This document shows positions 35,353 through 42,389 of a stretch of DNA of 42,389 nt, one piece after another. The notes beneath the pieces were generated by a model. The model searched no databases, had not been told where the DNA came from, and was given only the letters and a program-made list of their open reading frames with translations. The translations under genes and the position numbers were made by a program. Every line of letters starts with the position of its first letter. Position 1 is the stretch's first letter. The stretch is from Vibrio cholerae (GTDB lineage: Bacteria > Actinomycetota > Actinomycetes > Actinomycetales > Micrococcaceae): contig WNZI01000028.1 in NCBI GenBank assembly GCA_009728235.1, forward strand, positions 1 through 42,389, given 5' to 3'.

Positions 35353-36180
35353 GTGAGCACAACCATTCCCACCCCCTACGAGGACCTGCTGCGCGACGTC
35401 ATGGCGAACGGCGCGGCGAAGAGCGACAGGACGGGCACCGGCACGCGTAGCGTCTTCGGCAGACAACTGCGCTTCGACCTCGGCGAGTCCTTCCCGCTCA
35501 TCACCACTAAGCGCGTGCACTTCAAGTCGGTGGCACTCGAACTGCTCTGGTTCCTGCGCGGCGACTCGAACGTCCGCTGGCTCCAGGAACGCGGCGTCTC
35601 CATCTGGAACGAGTGGGCTGACGACGACGGCGAGCTCGGTCCGGTCTACGGGGTCCAGTGGCGCTCGTGGCCCACGCCCGACGGCGGCCACATCGACCAG
35701 ATCGCCCAGGTCGTCGAGGGACTCAGGACGAACCCGGATTCCCGCCGGCACCTCGTCTCTGCGTGGAACGTAGCGGAGGTCTCCGACATGGCGCTGCCGC
35801 CGTGCCACGTCTTCTTCCAGTTCTACGTGACGCCGGGCGTGGACGGTGGCCCCGGCAAGCTCTCCTGCCAGCTCTACCAGCGCTCCGCCGACACCTTCCT
35901 GGGAGTGCCGTTCAATATCGCGTCCTATGCCCTGCTGACGCTCATGGTGGCCCAGCAGACCGGGCTCGAACCGGGTGAGTTCATCTGGACCGGGGGCGAT
36001 GTGCACGTGTACGACAACCACGTGGAGCAGGTCGCCGAACAGTTGTCCCGCGAGCCCTATCCGTATCCACGGATCGAGCTGAAGCGTAAGCCCGACAGCA
36101 TCTTCGACTACGCCCTGGAGGACTTCGACGTGATCGACTACCAGCACCACCCGACGATCAAGGCACCGGTGGCCGTATGA
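35353..36180 (+). CDS. thyA: Thymidylate synthase
   Basis: Converts dUMP to dTMP with methylene-tetrahydrofolate. 275 residues from GTG 35353. Signatures include [44 protein letters not shown], the catalytic Cys in [13 protein letters not shown], and [22 protein letters not shown]. An insertion ([10 protein letters not shown]) follows the catalytic segment, as in some actinobacteria. It overlaps folA by 4 nt, coupling dTMP synthesis to recycling of the dihydrofolate it makes. Confidence 0.98.
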   Translation: MSTTIPTPYEDLLRDVMANGAAKSDRTGTGTRSVFGRQLRFDLGESFPLITTKRVHFKSVALELLWFLRGDSNVRWLQERGVSIWNEWADDDGELGPVYGVQWRSWPTPDGGHIDQIAQVVEGLRTNPDSRRHLVSAWNVAEVSDMALPPCHVFFQFYVTPGVDGGPGKLSCQLYQRSADTFLGVPFNIASYALLTLMVAQQTGLEPGEFIWTGGDVHVYDNHVEQVAEQLSREPYPYPRIELKRKPDSIFDYALEDFDVIDYQHHPTIKAPVAV

Positions 36181-36740
36181 GCGAAGCGACCGTGCATCCC
36201 GCCCTGAGCGTGCCCGACGCCGTGGGGCCCCGTCCCGTGATCGGCTTGATCTGGGCGCAGACCGAGAACGGCGTGATCGGGAAGGACGGGGGAATCCCCT
36301 GGCACGTGCCCGAGGATCTGGCGCATTTCAAGGCGACGACGACCGGTCACCCGGTCATCATGGGCCGGCGCACGTGGGAGTCCTTCCCGTCGACGTTCCG
36401 TCCCCTGCCTGAGCGCACGAACATCGTCATCACAGGCTCCGGCGCCGATCTCCCGGGCGCCGTCGTCGTCCCGTCCCTCGAGGCGGCCTTCGACGCCGCC
36501 CAGGCCAGCCCCGGTGCCGAGGAGATCTGGGTGATCGGGGGTGGCCGCGTCTATGCCGACGCCATGCAGCGGGCCAACGCCGCCCTCGTCACCGTCGTCG
36601 AGTCCACGGCGGAGGGCGACACGCTCGCACCCGCTCTCGGCACGGAGTGGACGCTCGCGGCGCTGAGCCCCGAGTCGGGCTGGCTGGAGTCCTCGAACGA
36701 AACCCGCTACCGGATCAGCCTCTGGACGAAGCACGACTAG
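36177..36740 (+). CDS. folA: Dihydrofolate reductase
   Basis: NADPH-dependent reduction of dihydrofolate. 187 residues with a 20-residue N-terminal extension before the family core. [20 protein letters not shown] and [20 protein letters not shown] carry the Trp and acidic active-site residue, then GRRTWES (NADPH). [14 protein letters not shown] is the cofactor loop. It overlaps thyA by 4 nt (ATGA). The likely end of this unit is the short gap before asd. Confidence 0.97.
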   Translation: MSEATVHPALSVPDAVGPRPVIGLIWAQTENGVIGKDGGIPWHVPEDLAHFKATTTGHPVIMGRRTWESFPSTFRPLPERTNIVITGSGADLPGAVVVPSLEAAFDAAQASPGAEEIWVIGGGRVYADAMQRANAALVTVVESTAEGDTLAPALGTEWTLAALSPESGWLESSNETRYRISLWTKHD

Positions 36741-36804
36741 CACTGCCCTCCTGGGGTCCCCGGCACCCGCCAGTCACAAAAAGGCCTGAACCGGTGCCCG
36801 CGCC

Positions 36805-36810
36805 TAAACT
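36805..36810 (+). promoter_or_regulatory. TAAACT -10 box for a probably leaderless asd
   Basis: TAAACT ends 6 nt before ATG 36817, with no usable Shine-Dalgarno sequence. It has the same spacing as the thyA and mshD boxes. Confidence 0.5.
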
Positions 36811-36816
36811 GGGGTC

Positions 36817-37956
36817 ATGACTTCAGCACCCGGTATCTCCACCCTGCCATCCGTCGGTTTCGTGGGCTGGCGCGGCATGGTGGGCTCGGTCCTCATGCAG
36901 CGGCTCCAGGAGGAGGGGGACTTCGCCCGGATCGATCCCGTGTTCTTCTCGACGTCGGCCGCGGGGGGTGCCGCGCCGTCGTTCGCGGACGGAGCCGGTG
37001 CACTGCAGGACGCGTACGACGTCGAGACCCTCGCCAAGCTGCCGATCATCGTCTCGGCGCAGGGTGGCGACTACACCTCGGAGGTCCACCCCAAGCTGCG
37101 CGACGCCGGCTGGTCGGGCCTCTGGCTCGATGCGGCGTCGACGCTCCGCATGGAGCAGGGCAGCGTCATCGTCCTCGACCCGGTCAACCGCGATGCCATC
37201 GACGCCGGTCTGGCGAACGGGGTCCGCGACTTCATCGGAGGGAACTGCACCGTCTCCTGCATGCTCATGGGTCTGGGGGGGCTCTTCCGCAACGGTCTCG
37301 TGGAGTGGGGTACCTCGATGACCTACCAGGCGGCGTCGGGCGGCGGTGCCCGGCACATGCGCGAGCTCCTCAACCAGTTCGGTGCGCTTCACGGGAGCGT
37401 CGCGGTCAACCTCGATGACCCTGCCTCCGCGATCCTGGACATCGACCGCGCGATCCTCGCCAAGCAGCGGCACCCGAGTCTGGAGGCGACCCACTTCGGC
37501 GTGCCCCTCGCGGGTTCCGTCATCCCCTGGATCGACGGGGATCTCGGCAACGGTCAGTCGAAGGAGGAGTGGAAAGCGGGAGCGGAGACCAACAAGATCC
37601 TCGGTAGGGGCTCCCGCATCCCGTTCGACGGCCTGTGCGTCCGTGTCGGCGCCATGCGGTCTCATTCGCAGGCGCTGACCCTGAAGCTGACCGAGGATCT
37701 TCCCGTCTCCGAGATCGAGTCGATCATCGCTGCGGACAACGAGTGGGTCAGGCTCATCCCGAACACCAAGGTGGATACCCTCGCCGGCCTGACGCCGGTT
37801 GCGGCGACCGGATCCCTGGAGGTTCCCGTCGGCCGTATCCGCAAGCTGGAGATGGGCCCGGACTACATCAGCGCCTTCACCGTGGGCGATCAGCTGCTGT
37901 GGGGTGCCGCGGAACCGCTCCGCCGGATGCTGATGATCGCGACCGGCAACCTGTAG
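36817..37956 (+). CDS. asd: Aspartate-semialdehyde dehydrogenase, Escherichia type
   Basis: Makes aspartate semialdehyde, the branch point to lysine, threonine and methionine. 379 residues. [18 protein letters not shown] (NADP fold), [14 protein letters not shown], the catalytic Cys in [33 protein letters not shown] sequence (here [18 protein letters not shown]) and the [17 protein letters not shown] end are all close to the Escherichia coli enzyme. They differ from the shorter corynebacterial type with NPNCTT. That suggests lateral acquisition in an ancestor. It lies near the predicted lysine-polymerising NRPS. Confidence 0.95.
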   Translation: MTSAPGISTLPSVGFVGWRGMVGSVLMQRLQEEGDFARIDPVFFSTSAAGGAAPSFADGAGALQDAYDVETLAKLPIIVSAQGGDYTSEVHPKLRDAGWSGLWLDAASTLRMEQGSVIVLDPVNRDAIDAGLANGVRDFIGGNCTVSCMLMGLGGLFRNGLVEWGTSMTYQAASGGGARHMRELLNQFGALHGSVAVNLDDPASAILDIDRAILAKQRHPSLEATHFGVPLAGSVIPWIDGDLGNGQSKEEWKAGAETNKILGRGSRIPFDGLCVRVGAMRSHSQALTLKLTEDLPVSEIESIIAADNEWVRLIPNTKVDTLAGLTPVAATGSLEVPVGRIRKLEMGPDYISAFTVGDQLLWGAAEPLRRMLMIATGNL

Positions 37957-37960
37957 CGGC

Positions 37961-38776
37961 TCAGAGCCGAGGGGTTCCAGGGCCGGCCGGAGCCGTGCGA
38001 GGGGCGGTCGCCTGGTAGATCACCGCGCCGGCGACGTCGCGAAGCCGCACGTTCGCGTCGTTCGACATCTGTTTGAGGCGCACAAACGCTTCGTCGCTGC
38101 TGCATCGGTGCTGTCCCATGAGTATTCCCTTCGCCTGGTCGATCACGCCCCTGGACGTCAGCGCCTCCTGCAACTGCTCCACCTCCCGTCGGGCGGAGTG
38201 ATAGAGACTCGAATGCGCCATGGCTGTCGCGGCGTACTGCACGAAGCGGCGTGAACTCTCCGATGACGTCCCGGCGGGTACCTCCTGCAGGTACCCGAGC
38301 ACCTTGACGAGGTCCTCGCGGTAGTCCGTGACGTCCTCCACCTGCTGCAGGACGGCCACCAGCGTGCCCTCGTCATCCAGGACGGGGATGTTGACGGGGC
38401 TCCAGTAGCGCTCCAGGAAGGCGCCCGGTCTGCTCGGATCGGGGATGTCATAGCGATGGATGTGCATGCTGTCGCGCTCCCTCGTCGAGATCACCCGTTC
38501 GAGGGATCGGCGCATCGCCCGCGCAGGTGCATCATCGGACTGCAGCGGGTTCTCGGGGAAGAGGCTGAAGGCCTGCCTCCCGACCAGCTGCTCCCGCGTC
38601 ATGCCGGTGGACTGGGCGAAGGCCGCATTGACATCGAGGATCACGAACTCCGGGTCCATCAGCGAGTAGCCCACGGTCGTCGAATCGAAGGCACGTTCCC
38701 TGAGGAACCCCATGTCGCCGCCGGTGACACGTTGCTGTTGGGGGTGCCGCTGTTGGGGGTGCCGCTGTTCCGCCAT
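37961..38776 (-). CDS. PAS-ANTAR RNA-binding regulator
   Basis: A 271-residue regulator from ATG 38776, which has GAGGAG at 8 nt; an ATG at 38791 lacks one. The N-terminus has a HPQQR repeat (about 5-16). The PAS domain (about 28-150) shows VGYSLMDPEFVILDVNAAF and VNIPVLDDEGTLVAVLQQVEDVT. A linker helix leads to the ANTAR domain (about 205-260), ALTSRGVIDQAKGILMGQHR and SSDEAFVRLKQMSND. ANTAR domains bind paired hexaloop RNA hairpins to prevent termination. It converges on asd with a 4-nt gap. The signal sensed by the PAS domain is unknown. Confidence 0.9.
   Translation of the reverse strand: MAEQRHPQQRHPQQQRVTGGDMGFLRERAFDSTTVGYSLMDPEFVILDVNAAFAQSTGMTREQLVGRQAFSLFPENPLQSDDAPARAMRRSLERVISTRERDSMHIHRYDIPDPSRPGAFLERYWSPVNIPVLDDEGTLVAVLQQVEDVTDYREDLVKVLGYLQEVPAGTSSESSRRFVQYAATAMAHSSLYHSARREVEQLQEALTSRGVIDQAKGILMGQHRCSSDEAFVRLKQMSNDANVRLRDVAGAVIYQATAPRTAPAGPGTPRL
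38734..38769 (-). repeat. 15-bp tandem repeat in the PAS-ANTAR gene
   Basis: GCTGTTGGGGGTGCC occurs twice in full (38734-38748, 38749-38763) plus a partial copy to 38769. On the coding strand it encodes RHPQQ repeats close to the N-terminus, in frame. Confidence 0.85.
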
Positions 38777-38949
38777 CGCCGTTCTCCTCACCCGGAATGA
38801 TCCTGCATCCTGCTGGGCCGGTGGAATGCAGTCCTACGAACGTAGAATCCTAGCCACTCGGAAGGACATTCCGCTGCTTCGTCGCATCACGGCCACTCGA
38901 GGGGGGACAGCGACACGAAAAGGTCGGTGGACAGCGGCAGGATGTGCGC

Positions 38950-39378
38950 ATGGAACCCCTGAACGCAGACACCGTTCTCCTGCGCTTCTTCGCCGCGAGC
39001 GGTCATACCCGCCACCCGGAGAGCATGCTGCGGTACGAAAGAGTCCAGCACCACCTCCGGATCTACCTCGAGGACGTGGCCGCCGCGCAGCTGGAGGGCG
39101 GGAACCGGGAGCTGCTCTCGCTGGAGCGACAGTTCGGCACCGACAGCCCCTATCTTCAGGTGATGGGTGCACGGCAACTGCTGCACGACCTCCCGGGGTT
39201 CCTCGCGGTCCCCCGACTCCTCCCGGATTTCCATGACCGACTCGCGCAGATCAGTGTGGCATCCAGGCTGGCGCAGTGGTTGTGCTCGCGGCAACTCGTG
39301 CAGCACGCGGAGAGTTGGGAGGACGTCGTCCTGACGCGCGCTGCAGCGGAGCATGCCCGCCGGTCCCCCGTCCTGTGA
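38950..39378 (+). CDS. Hypothetical protein, 142 residues
   Basis: A soluble, helix-rich product starting EPLNADTVLLRFFAASGHTR, with MLRYERVQHHLRIYLEDVAA and a C-terminus rich in Leu/Arg (RLAQWLCSRQLVQHAESWED). ATG 38950 follows GCAGGA at about 7 nt; GTG 38944 is an alternative. The N-terminal third vaguely resembles the core-binding fold of tyrosine recombinases, but no catalytic domain follows and I do not press that. It lies between two PAS-ANTAR genes and just upstream of the small HTH gene, so it may act in the same regulatory group. Confidence 0.7.
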   Translation: MEPLNADTVLLRFFAASGHTRHPESMLRYERVQHHLRIYLEDVAAAQLEGGNRELLSLERQFGTDSPYLQVMGARQLLHDLPGFLAVPRLLPDFHDRLAQISVASRLAQWLCSRQLVQHAESWEDVVLTRAAAEHARRSPVL

Positions 39379-39386
39379 GCTGGTGC

Positions 39387-39420
39387 TTGTGCCACCTCCA
39401 ACCGTCAACTAATGTTGACG
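39387..39420 (+). promoter_or_regulatory. Promoter with palindromic operator over the -10
   Basis: TTGTGC (39387-39392) and TAATGT (39410-39415) stand 17 bp apart, a good -35/-10 pair. The -10 lies inside a perfect 7-bp inverted repeat, CGTCAAC-TAAT-GTTGACG (39403-39420). A protein bound there would block transcription of the HTH gene at 39437. Confidence 0.65.
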
Positions 39421-39436
39421 CATGGAGGTGGAGAGG

Positions 39437-39637
39437 ATGAAGACACTCGTCGGATCGATGGACGGCAAGGGACCAGCCGAAGCTCTGCAGGCGGTTGCCG
39501 AGCTTCATCGGGAGGTGGGAAGGGCGGAAGCGGGCCTCGTGCGCAGTGCCCGGCAGGCCGGCCTCTCCTGGGAGGCGATCGCCCAGAGCCTCGGTGTGAG
39601 CAAGCAGGCAGTTCACCGGAAGTACGGCAAGCAGTAG
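39437..39637 (+). CDS. Small helix-turn-helix protein
   Basis: A 66-residue protein from ATG 39437, chosen because GGAGG lies 8 nt upstream; the ATG at 39422 sits against the palindrome with no ribosome-binding site. A helical N-terminus (AEALQAVAELHREVGRAEAG) is followed by a classical HTH, LVRSARQAGLSWEAIAQSLG, then VSKQAVHRKYGKQ. The palindrome over its own -10 suggests autorepression. Such tiny HTH proteins are common in Arthrobacter-like genomes, but no function is known to me. Confidence 0.85.
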   Translation: MKTLVGSMDGKGPAEALQAVAELHREVGRAEAGLVRSARQAGLSWEAIAQSLGVSKQAVHRKYGKQ

Positions 39638-39679
39638 CGGGAACCGCCGAACCGGGAGCGATGACCGGTAGCGCCCCTT

Positions 39680-40378
39680 CTAGCGTTCCGGGAGAAGCTC
39701 CAGGAGGTTCTGTGTCAGGGACCGGCGCTGGTCCTGCTGGTTGAGCTGATACGTGCGGTCGATGATGTCCTGAGAGATGGCGACGACCTTCCGGTTGGAC
39801 TGCTGGCTCTGCCGACTGATCCAGTCGAAAGCCTCGGTTGCGCTCAAACCGCCCCGGCTCATCACGATTCCCTTGGCCTGCTCGATCACACTGCGCTTCA
39901 CGGCGGACGCAGCGACCGCCTGGTTCGCGAGCCGGTGCGTGTCGGCGTGGACGGAGCGGGTGAGGTCCACGACGAGGGCCCACACCCCGATGGGTTCGCG
40001 GCGGTCCTGATCCTCGGTGAGGATGTAGTCACCCGAGATCAGCACCTTGCGCAGCTGTCCGTTCACGTCGCGCAGGGTGAGGTAGGCCGACAATGGTCCC
40101 CCCTGATCCAACAGGCGTTCCCACAGCGACTTGGCTGCGTCCTGATCGGTCGATTCGAAGTGGGAGATCCCGAGATCGAGCGTCGGGACGATCTCACCGC
40201 GCTCATAGCCGTGGATGCGGTACAGCTCGTCCGACCAGTGCAGGGCCGGCGACTCGAAATAGTGCTCGACGATGCCGGTGGGGCAGTTCAGGAAATACTC
40301 GATGGCCTCGGCGCGATGGGCTTCGGCACCAGGCGTGAGTACCGAGGATTCCGGATACGAGGAAGATGCGCTGGTCAC
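39680..40378 (-). CDS. Second PAS-ANTAR RNA-binding regulator
   Basis: A 232-residue regulator from GTG 40378. The PAS domain (about 25-145) carries IVEHYFESPALHWSDELYRI and WALVVDLTRSVHAD. The C-terminal ANTAR domain (about 155-215) is AVKRSVIEQAKGIVMSRGGL and SATEAFDWISRQSQQSNRKV, with the conserved A-KG pattern. The protein is only distantly similar to the PAS-ANTAR at 37961-38776. It faces away from murB. The GTG has no clear ribosome-binding site, so the start may be wrong by a few residues. The 289 bp upstream to murB show no gene. Confidence 0.88.
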   Translation of the reverse strand: MTSASSSYPESSVLTPGAEAHRAEAIEYFLNCPTGIVEHYFESPALHWSDELYRIHGYERGEIVPTLDLGISHFESTDQDAAKSLWERLLDQGGPLSAYLTLRDVNGQLRKVLISGDYILTEDQDRREPIGVWALVVDLTRSVHADTHRLANQAVAASAVKRSVIEQAKGIVMSRGGLSATEAFDWISRQSQQSNRKVVAISQDIIDRTYQLNQQDQRRSLTQNLLELLPER

Positions 40379-40667
40379 TGGAGGATCTTTCGACGCGACA
40401 GATGAAGCGGCCGTCTGCTTGACCGATTCGAAAAGGGGACGGGTTCCCGATGGCCCGGGCCCGTCTGCGGTTCCCCTCCATAGTCCGGCTGCTTGACCTA
40501 CGGAGGAGGTCCCACGTTAGTGCACGAGGCTCGTCGGTGTGGCCGGCTGAGCCCCGCGAGCGAACCGCGGACCATCCTCCAGGCGTCCATCCAGTATGCG
40601 CAGCACACTCTCAACATCACCCGTGCTCACGCTCAAGCTTTCCCTGCGGGCAGCACGGGCACGGCAG

Positions 40668-41759
40668 CTACAGCGAGCAGTTGATGAGCAGCGGTTCCGC
40701 TTCCAGGCGGATGCCGAAAGCACGCTCGACGCCGTCGCGCACCAGCCGGGCGACAGCCAGGAGATCCTCCGCCGACGCGCCTCCTCGGTTGGTGACGGCG
40801 AGGGTGTGCTTGGTGGACAGCGAGGCGCGCCCTCCGGCAGCCGCGTGTCCGTCGTCGTCAACCAGGCCGAAGCCCCTCACGAAGCCCGCGTGTTCGATCA
40901 GCCAGGCGGCGCTCAGTTTCACCTGGCCCTCCTCGCCCGACGGATACCGCGGTGCCTCGGCGGGCAGGTGCGCCGCGGCCTCCCGGGACACGATCGGGTT
41001 CGTGAAGAAGGATCCGGTGCTCCAGGTGTCCGGGTCCGGTGCGTCCAGCACCATGCCCTTGCCCGCACGCAGTTTCAGCACCTCTCGCCGGACGTCGTTC
41101 GCGTAGGCGCGGGCTCCCACCTCGATGCCGAGCGCGCGCGCGAGTTCTGCGTACCGGATCGGCTTGCTCATGCGCCCCAGCCCGAGCTGGAACTCGACCG
41201 AGAGCACCACATAACGCGGTGATCCGTCGACGGTACTGCGCTTGAGCAGGGAGTCACGGTAGCCGAATCCGAGCTCGAAGTTGGTGAAGCTCCTGATGCG
41301 GTCCGTCTCGCGGTCGTAGGTCCGCACGGTCGCGATGGTCTGCGAGACGTCCGATCCGTAGGCGCCCACGTTCTGCACCGGCGTGGCGCCGGTGGAGCCG
41401 GGGATGCCCGAGAGGGCCTCCAGCCCGGAGAACGCGTGCAGAACGGTGTACCTGACGAGCTCGTCCCAGTCCTGGCCGGCCTGCACCTTCACCATGACCC
41501 CGCCGCACGTCGCGTCATCGTCGTCGACGGTGAATCCCGAGGAGATGATGCGCACCACAGTGCCCTCGAATCCGCCGTCACCGATCAGCAGGTTCGATCC
41601 TCCGCTGATGATGAGCAACGGTTCCCCGATGGCGTCCGCAGCCCGGACCGCTTCGACGATCTCCTGCTCCGTCGAGGCCTCCACCAGACGGTGTGCGGGG
41701 CCACCCACCCGGGTGGTGGTCAGCTCCGCGAGGTGTGTGCCGGTCACGGGCGGACTCAT
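40668..41759 (-). CDS. murB: UDP-N-acetylenolpyruvoylglucosamine reductase
   Basis: FAD enzyme that makes UDP-N-acetylmuramate for peptidoglycan. 363 residues. The N-terminal FAD domain has TTTRVGGPAHRLVEA and LIISGGSNLLIGDGGFEGTV. The active site includes SGIPGSTGATPVQNVGAYG and GYRDSLLK, with Ser in GSFFTNPIVS. A C-terminal segment (SLSTKHTLAVTNRGGA) matches the family end. It overlaps the upstream MaoC gene by 4 nt, a MaoC-MurB coupling conserved in actinobacteria. Confidence 0.97.
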   Translation of the reverse strand: MSPPVTGTHLAELTTTRVGGPAHRLVEASTEQEIVEAVRAADAIGEPLLIISGGSNLLIGDGGFEGTVVRIISSGFTVDDDDATCGGVMVKVQAGQDWDELVRYTVLHAFSGLEALSGIPGSTGATPVQNVGAYGSDVSQTIATVRTYDRETDRIRSFTNFELGFGYRDSLLKRSTVDGSPRYVVLSVEFQLGLGRMSKPIRYAELARALGIEVGARAYANDVRREVLKLRAGKGMVLDAPDPDTWSTGSFFTNPIVSREAAAHLPAEAPRYPSGEEGQVKLSAAWLIEHAGFVRGFGLVDDDGHAAAGGRASLSTKHTLAVTNRGGASAEDLLAVARLVRDGVERAFGIRLEAEPLLINCSL

Positions 41760-42196
41760 GGCAGCCGCACCACGGCCTGCGCCTTGACGAGGACCTTCTG
41801 TCCCGCGGACGTCACCGTGAGGTCGATGCGCGCCGTCGACGTCTCCGTGTCGATCGCGCCCACCGCCCCGCTCACCTCGACGACGGCTCCGGGCTCGCCC
41901 GGGCGGGCCGTCGTATCGGTCACCGTCACGGGCTTCGTGAAGCGTGTCTGGTAGTCGACGACGGCGCTCGGATCACCGATCCAATCGGTGACGAGTTGCA
42001 CGGCCGCGCCCATGGTGAACATGCCGTGCGCGATCACGCCGGGAAGCCCGACTCCCTCCGCGAAGGACTGGTTCCAGTGGATGGGGTTCAGGTCACCGGA
42101 GGCGCCTGCGTACCGCACCAGGTCCGTGCGGGTGATGTCGATGGTGGCGGAGCCGATCCGCTGGCCCACCTCGAGCGTGGAGAGGAACACCGTCAT
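41756..42196 (-). CDS. MaoC-family dehydratase (HadB-like)
   Basis: A hot-dog-fold enzyme of 146 residues. RYAGASGDLNPIHWNQSFAE holds the catalytic Asp and His of (R)-specific hydratases, followed by GVIAHGMFTMG and RFTKPVTVTDT. In mycobacteria HadB pairs with HadA as a 3-hydroxyacyl dehydratase of FAS-II. The partner encoded just upstream here has the HadA-like sequence. In this genus the role (fatty-acid or other acyl-CoA chemistry) is not settled. It overlaps murB by 4 nt. Confidence 0.9.
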   Translation of the reverse strand: MTVFLSTLEVGQRIGSATIDITRTDLVRYAGASGDLNPIHWNQSFAEGVGLPGVIAHGMFTMGAAVQLVTDWIGDPSAVVDYQTRFTKPVTVTDTTARPGEPGAVVEVSGAVGAIDTETSTARIDLTVTSAGQKVLVKAQAVVRLP

Positions 42197-42198
42197 GG

Positions 42199-42389
42199 CT
42201 ACTGGTCCTCCCCTCGGACGAGAAGGGACGACGTCGTCGTCGCGGTCCTCTCACCGGCGACGGTCGAGATCTCCGACCGCGTGGTGATCATCGCTCCCCC
42301 GCCCATGGCCCGCACCTGGTCGACGTGGAGTTCGGCGACGAGCTGATCGCCGGCCACGATGGGGCGGTGGTGGACGAACCGCTGGTCGG
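42199..42389 (-). CDS. MaoC N-terminal-like dehydratase (HadA-like), C-terminal part only
   Basis: The minus strand is open from the window edge to a stop at 42199-42201, giving 63 residues: QRFVHHRPIVAGDQLVAELH, then VDQVRAMGGGAMITTRSEIS and a terminal SSLLVRGEDQ. The HRPIVAGDQL and ITTRSEI pattern is the second half of the FAS1-like dehydratase (HadA/HadC) domain. The stop lies 2 nt before the HadB-like start, so the pair is probably co-translated. The start lies outside the window. Confidence 0.82.
   Translation of the reverse strand, partial: DQRFVHHRPIVAGDQLVAELHVDQVRAMGGGAMITTRSEISTVAGERTATTTSSLLVRGEDQ

Noticed and set aside
38950-39378. Integrase fragment or prophage remnant
   Set aside because: Only a faint resemblance to a recombinase core-binding region; no catalytic Arg/His/Tyr, no attachment repeats and no phage genes nearby.
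40379-40667. Possible short genes between the PAS-ANTAR gene and murB
   Set aside because: The frames there are short, unconserved in appearance and lack ribosome-binding sites; no structure stands out.

Overview
The window is about 42.4 kb of high-GC DNA with strong GC at third codon positions, and it looks chromosomal. Mycothiol synthase, GlnR, an NusG with a long acidic N-terminus, a tRNA-Trp/secE/nusG/rplKA/rplJL block and ANTAR regulators point to Actinobacteria. The overall gene set fits Micrococcaceae (Arthrobacter-like). A CruF, CrtD-like and lycopene-elongase trio suggests a red, bacterioruberin-producing (C50 carotenoid) strain. No prophage, insertion sequence, rRNA or CRISPR array was seen.

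Layout. 1-2030: crtB (partial) and crtE, divergent from idi. 2112-3310: a thiolase. 3414-7731, all on the minus strand: tRNA-Trp, secE, nusG, rplK, rplA, an L10-type leader with attenuator, rplJ, rplL. 8012-9247: a PLP aminotransferase. 9294-13680: a membrane-stress module, namely a NarL-type regulator, a PspC-fused histidine kinase, a divergent PspC protein, a small membrane protein and a second PspC protein. 13751-16901: cruF facing crtD and lyeJ. 17130-18873: pfkA and a GNAT. 18924-22080 (minus): ankyrin protein, YgfZ, nitrobindin-like protein, a 37-residue membrane peptide missed by length cut-offs, and a membrane protein. 22264-27453 (plus): glnR, mshD, ppk1 and a Nudix-phosphatase. 27508-29824: small unknowns, a CPBP protease and a 4'-phosphopantetheinyl transferase. 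29867-35139 (minus): a 1302-residue membrane NRPS of the Pls/PosA (epsilon-poly-lysine synthetase) type, translationally coupled to an M1 aminopeptidase. 35353-37956: thyA-folA and an Escherichia-type asd. 37961-40378: two PAS-ANTAR regulators flanking an unknown gene and a tiny HTH gene with a palindromic operator. 40668-42389 (minus): hadA-like (partial), hadB-like and murB.

Most notable. (1) The Pls-like synthetase has an adenylation-pocket code, read by hand against GrsA, of D-A-E-S-I-G-T-V-V-K, which predicts lysine. It has a PPTase and a Zn aminopeptidase beside it, a 12-bp minisatellite upstream, and an asd gene (lysine precursor supply) close by. (2) Six genes (thiolase, PspC kinase, crtD, lyeJ, CPBP protease, PPTase) are each interrupted once, and in every case by the apparent loss of a single base. 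That uniform pattern favours sequencing or assembly error over real decay. These entries are typed as pseudogenes only because the reading frame is broken as given. (3) Several regulatory structures can be read directly: a palindrome over the -10 of the tiny HTH gene, three TCAGGG repeats at exact 11-bp spacing in the PspC divergent promoter, and three genes with a TANNCT box exactly 6 nt before the start codon (likely leaderless).

No homology search could be run. Family assignments rest on motifs, lengths and gene order.
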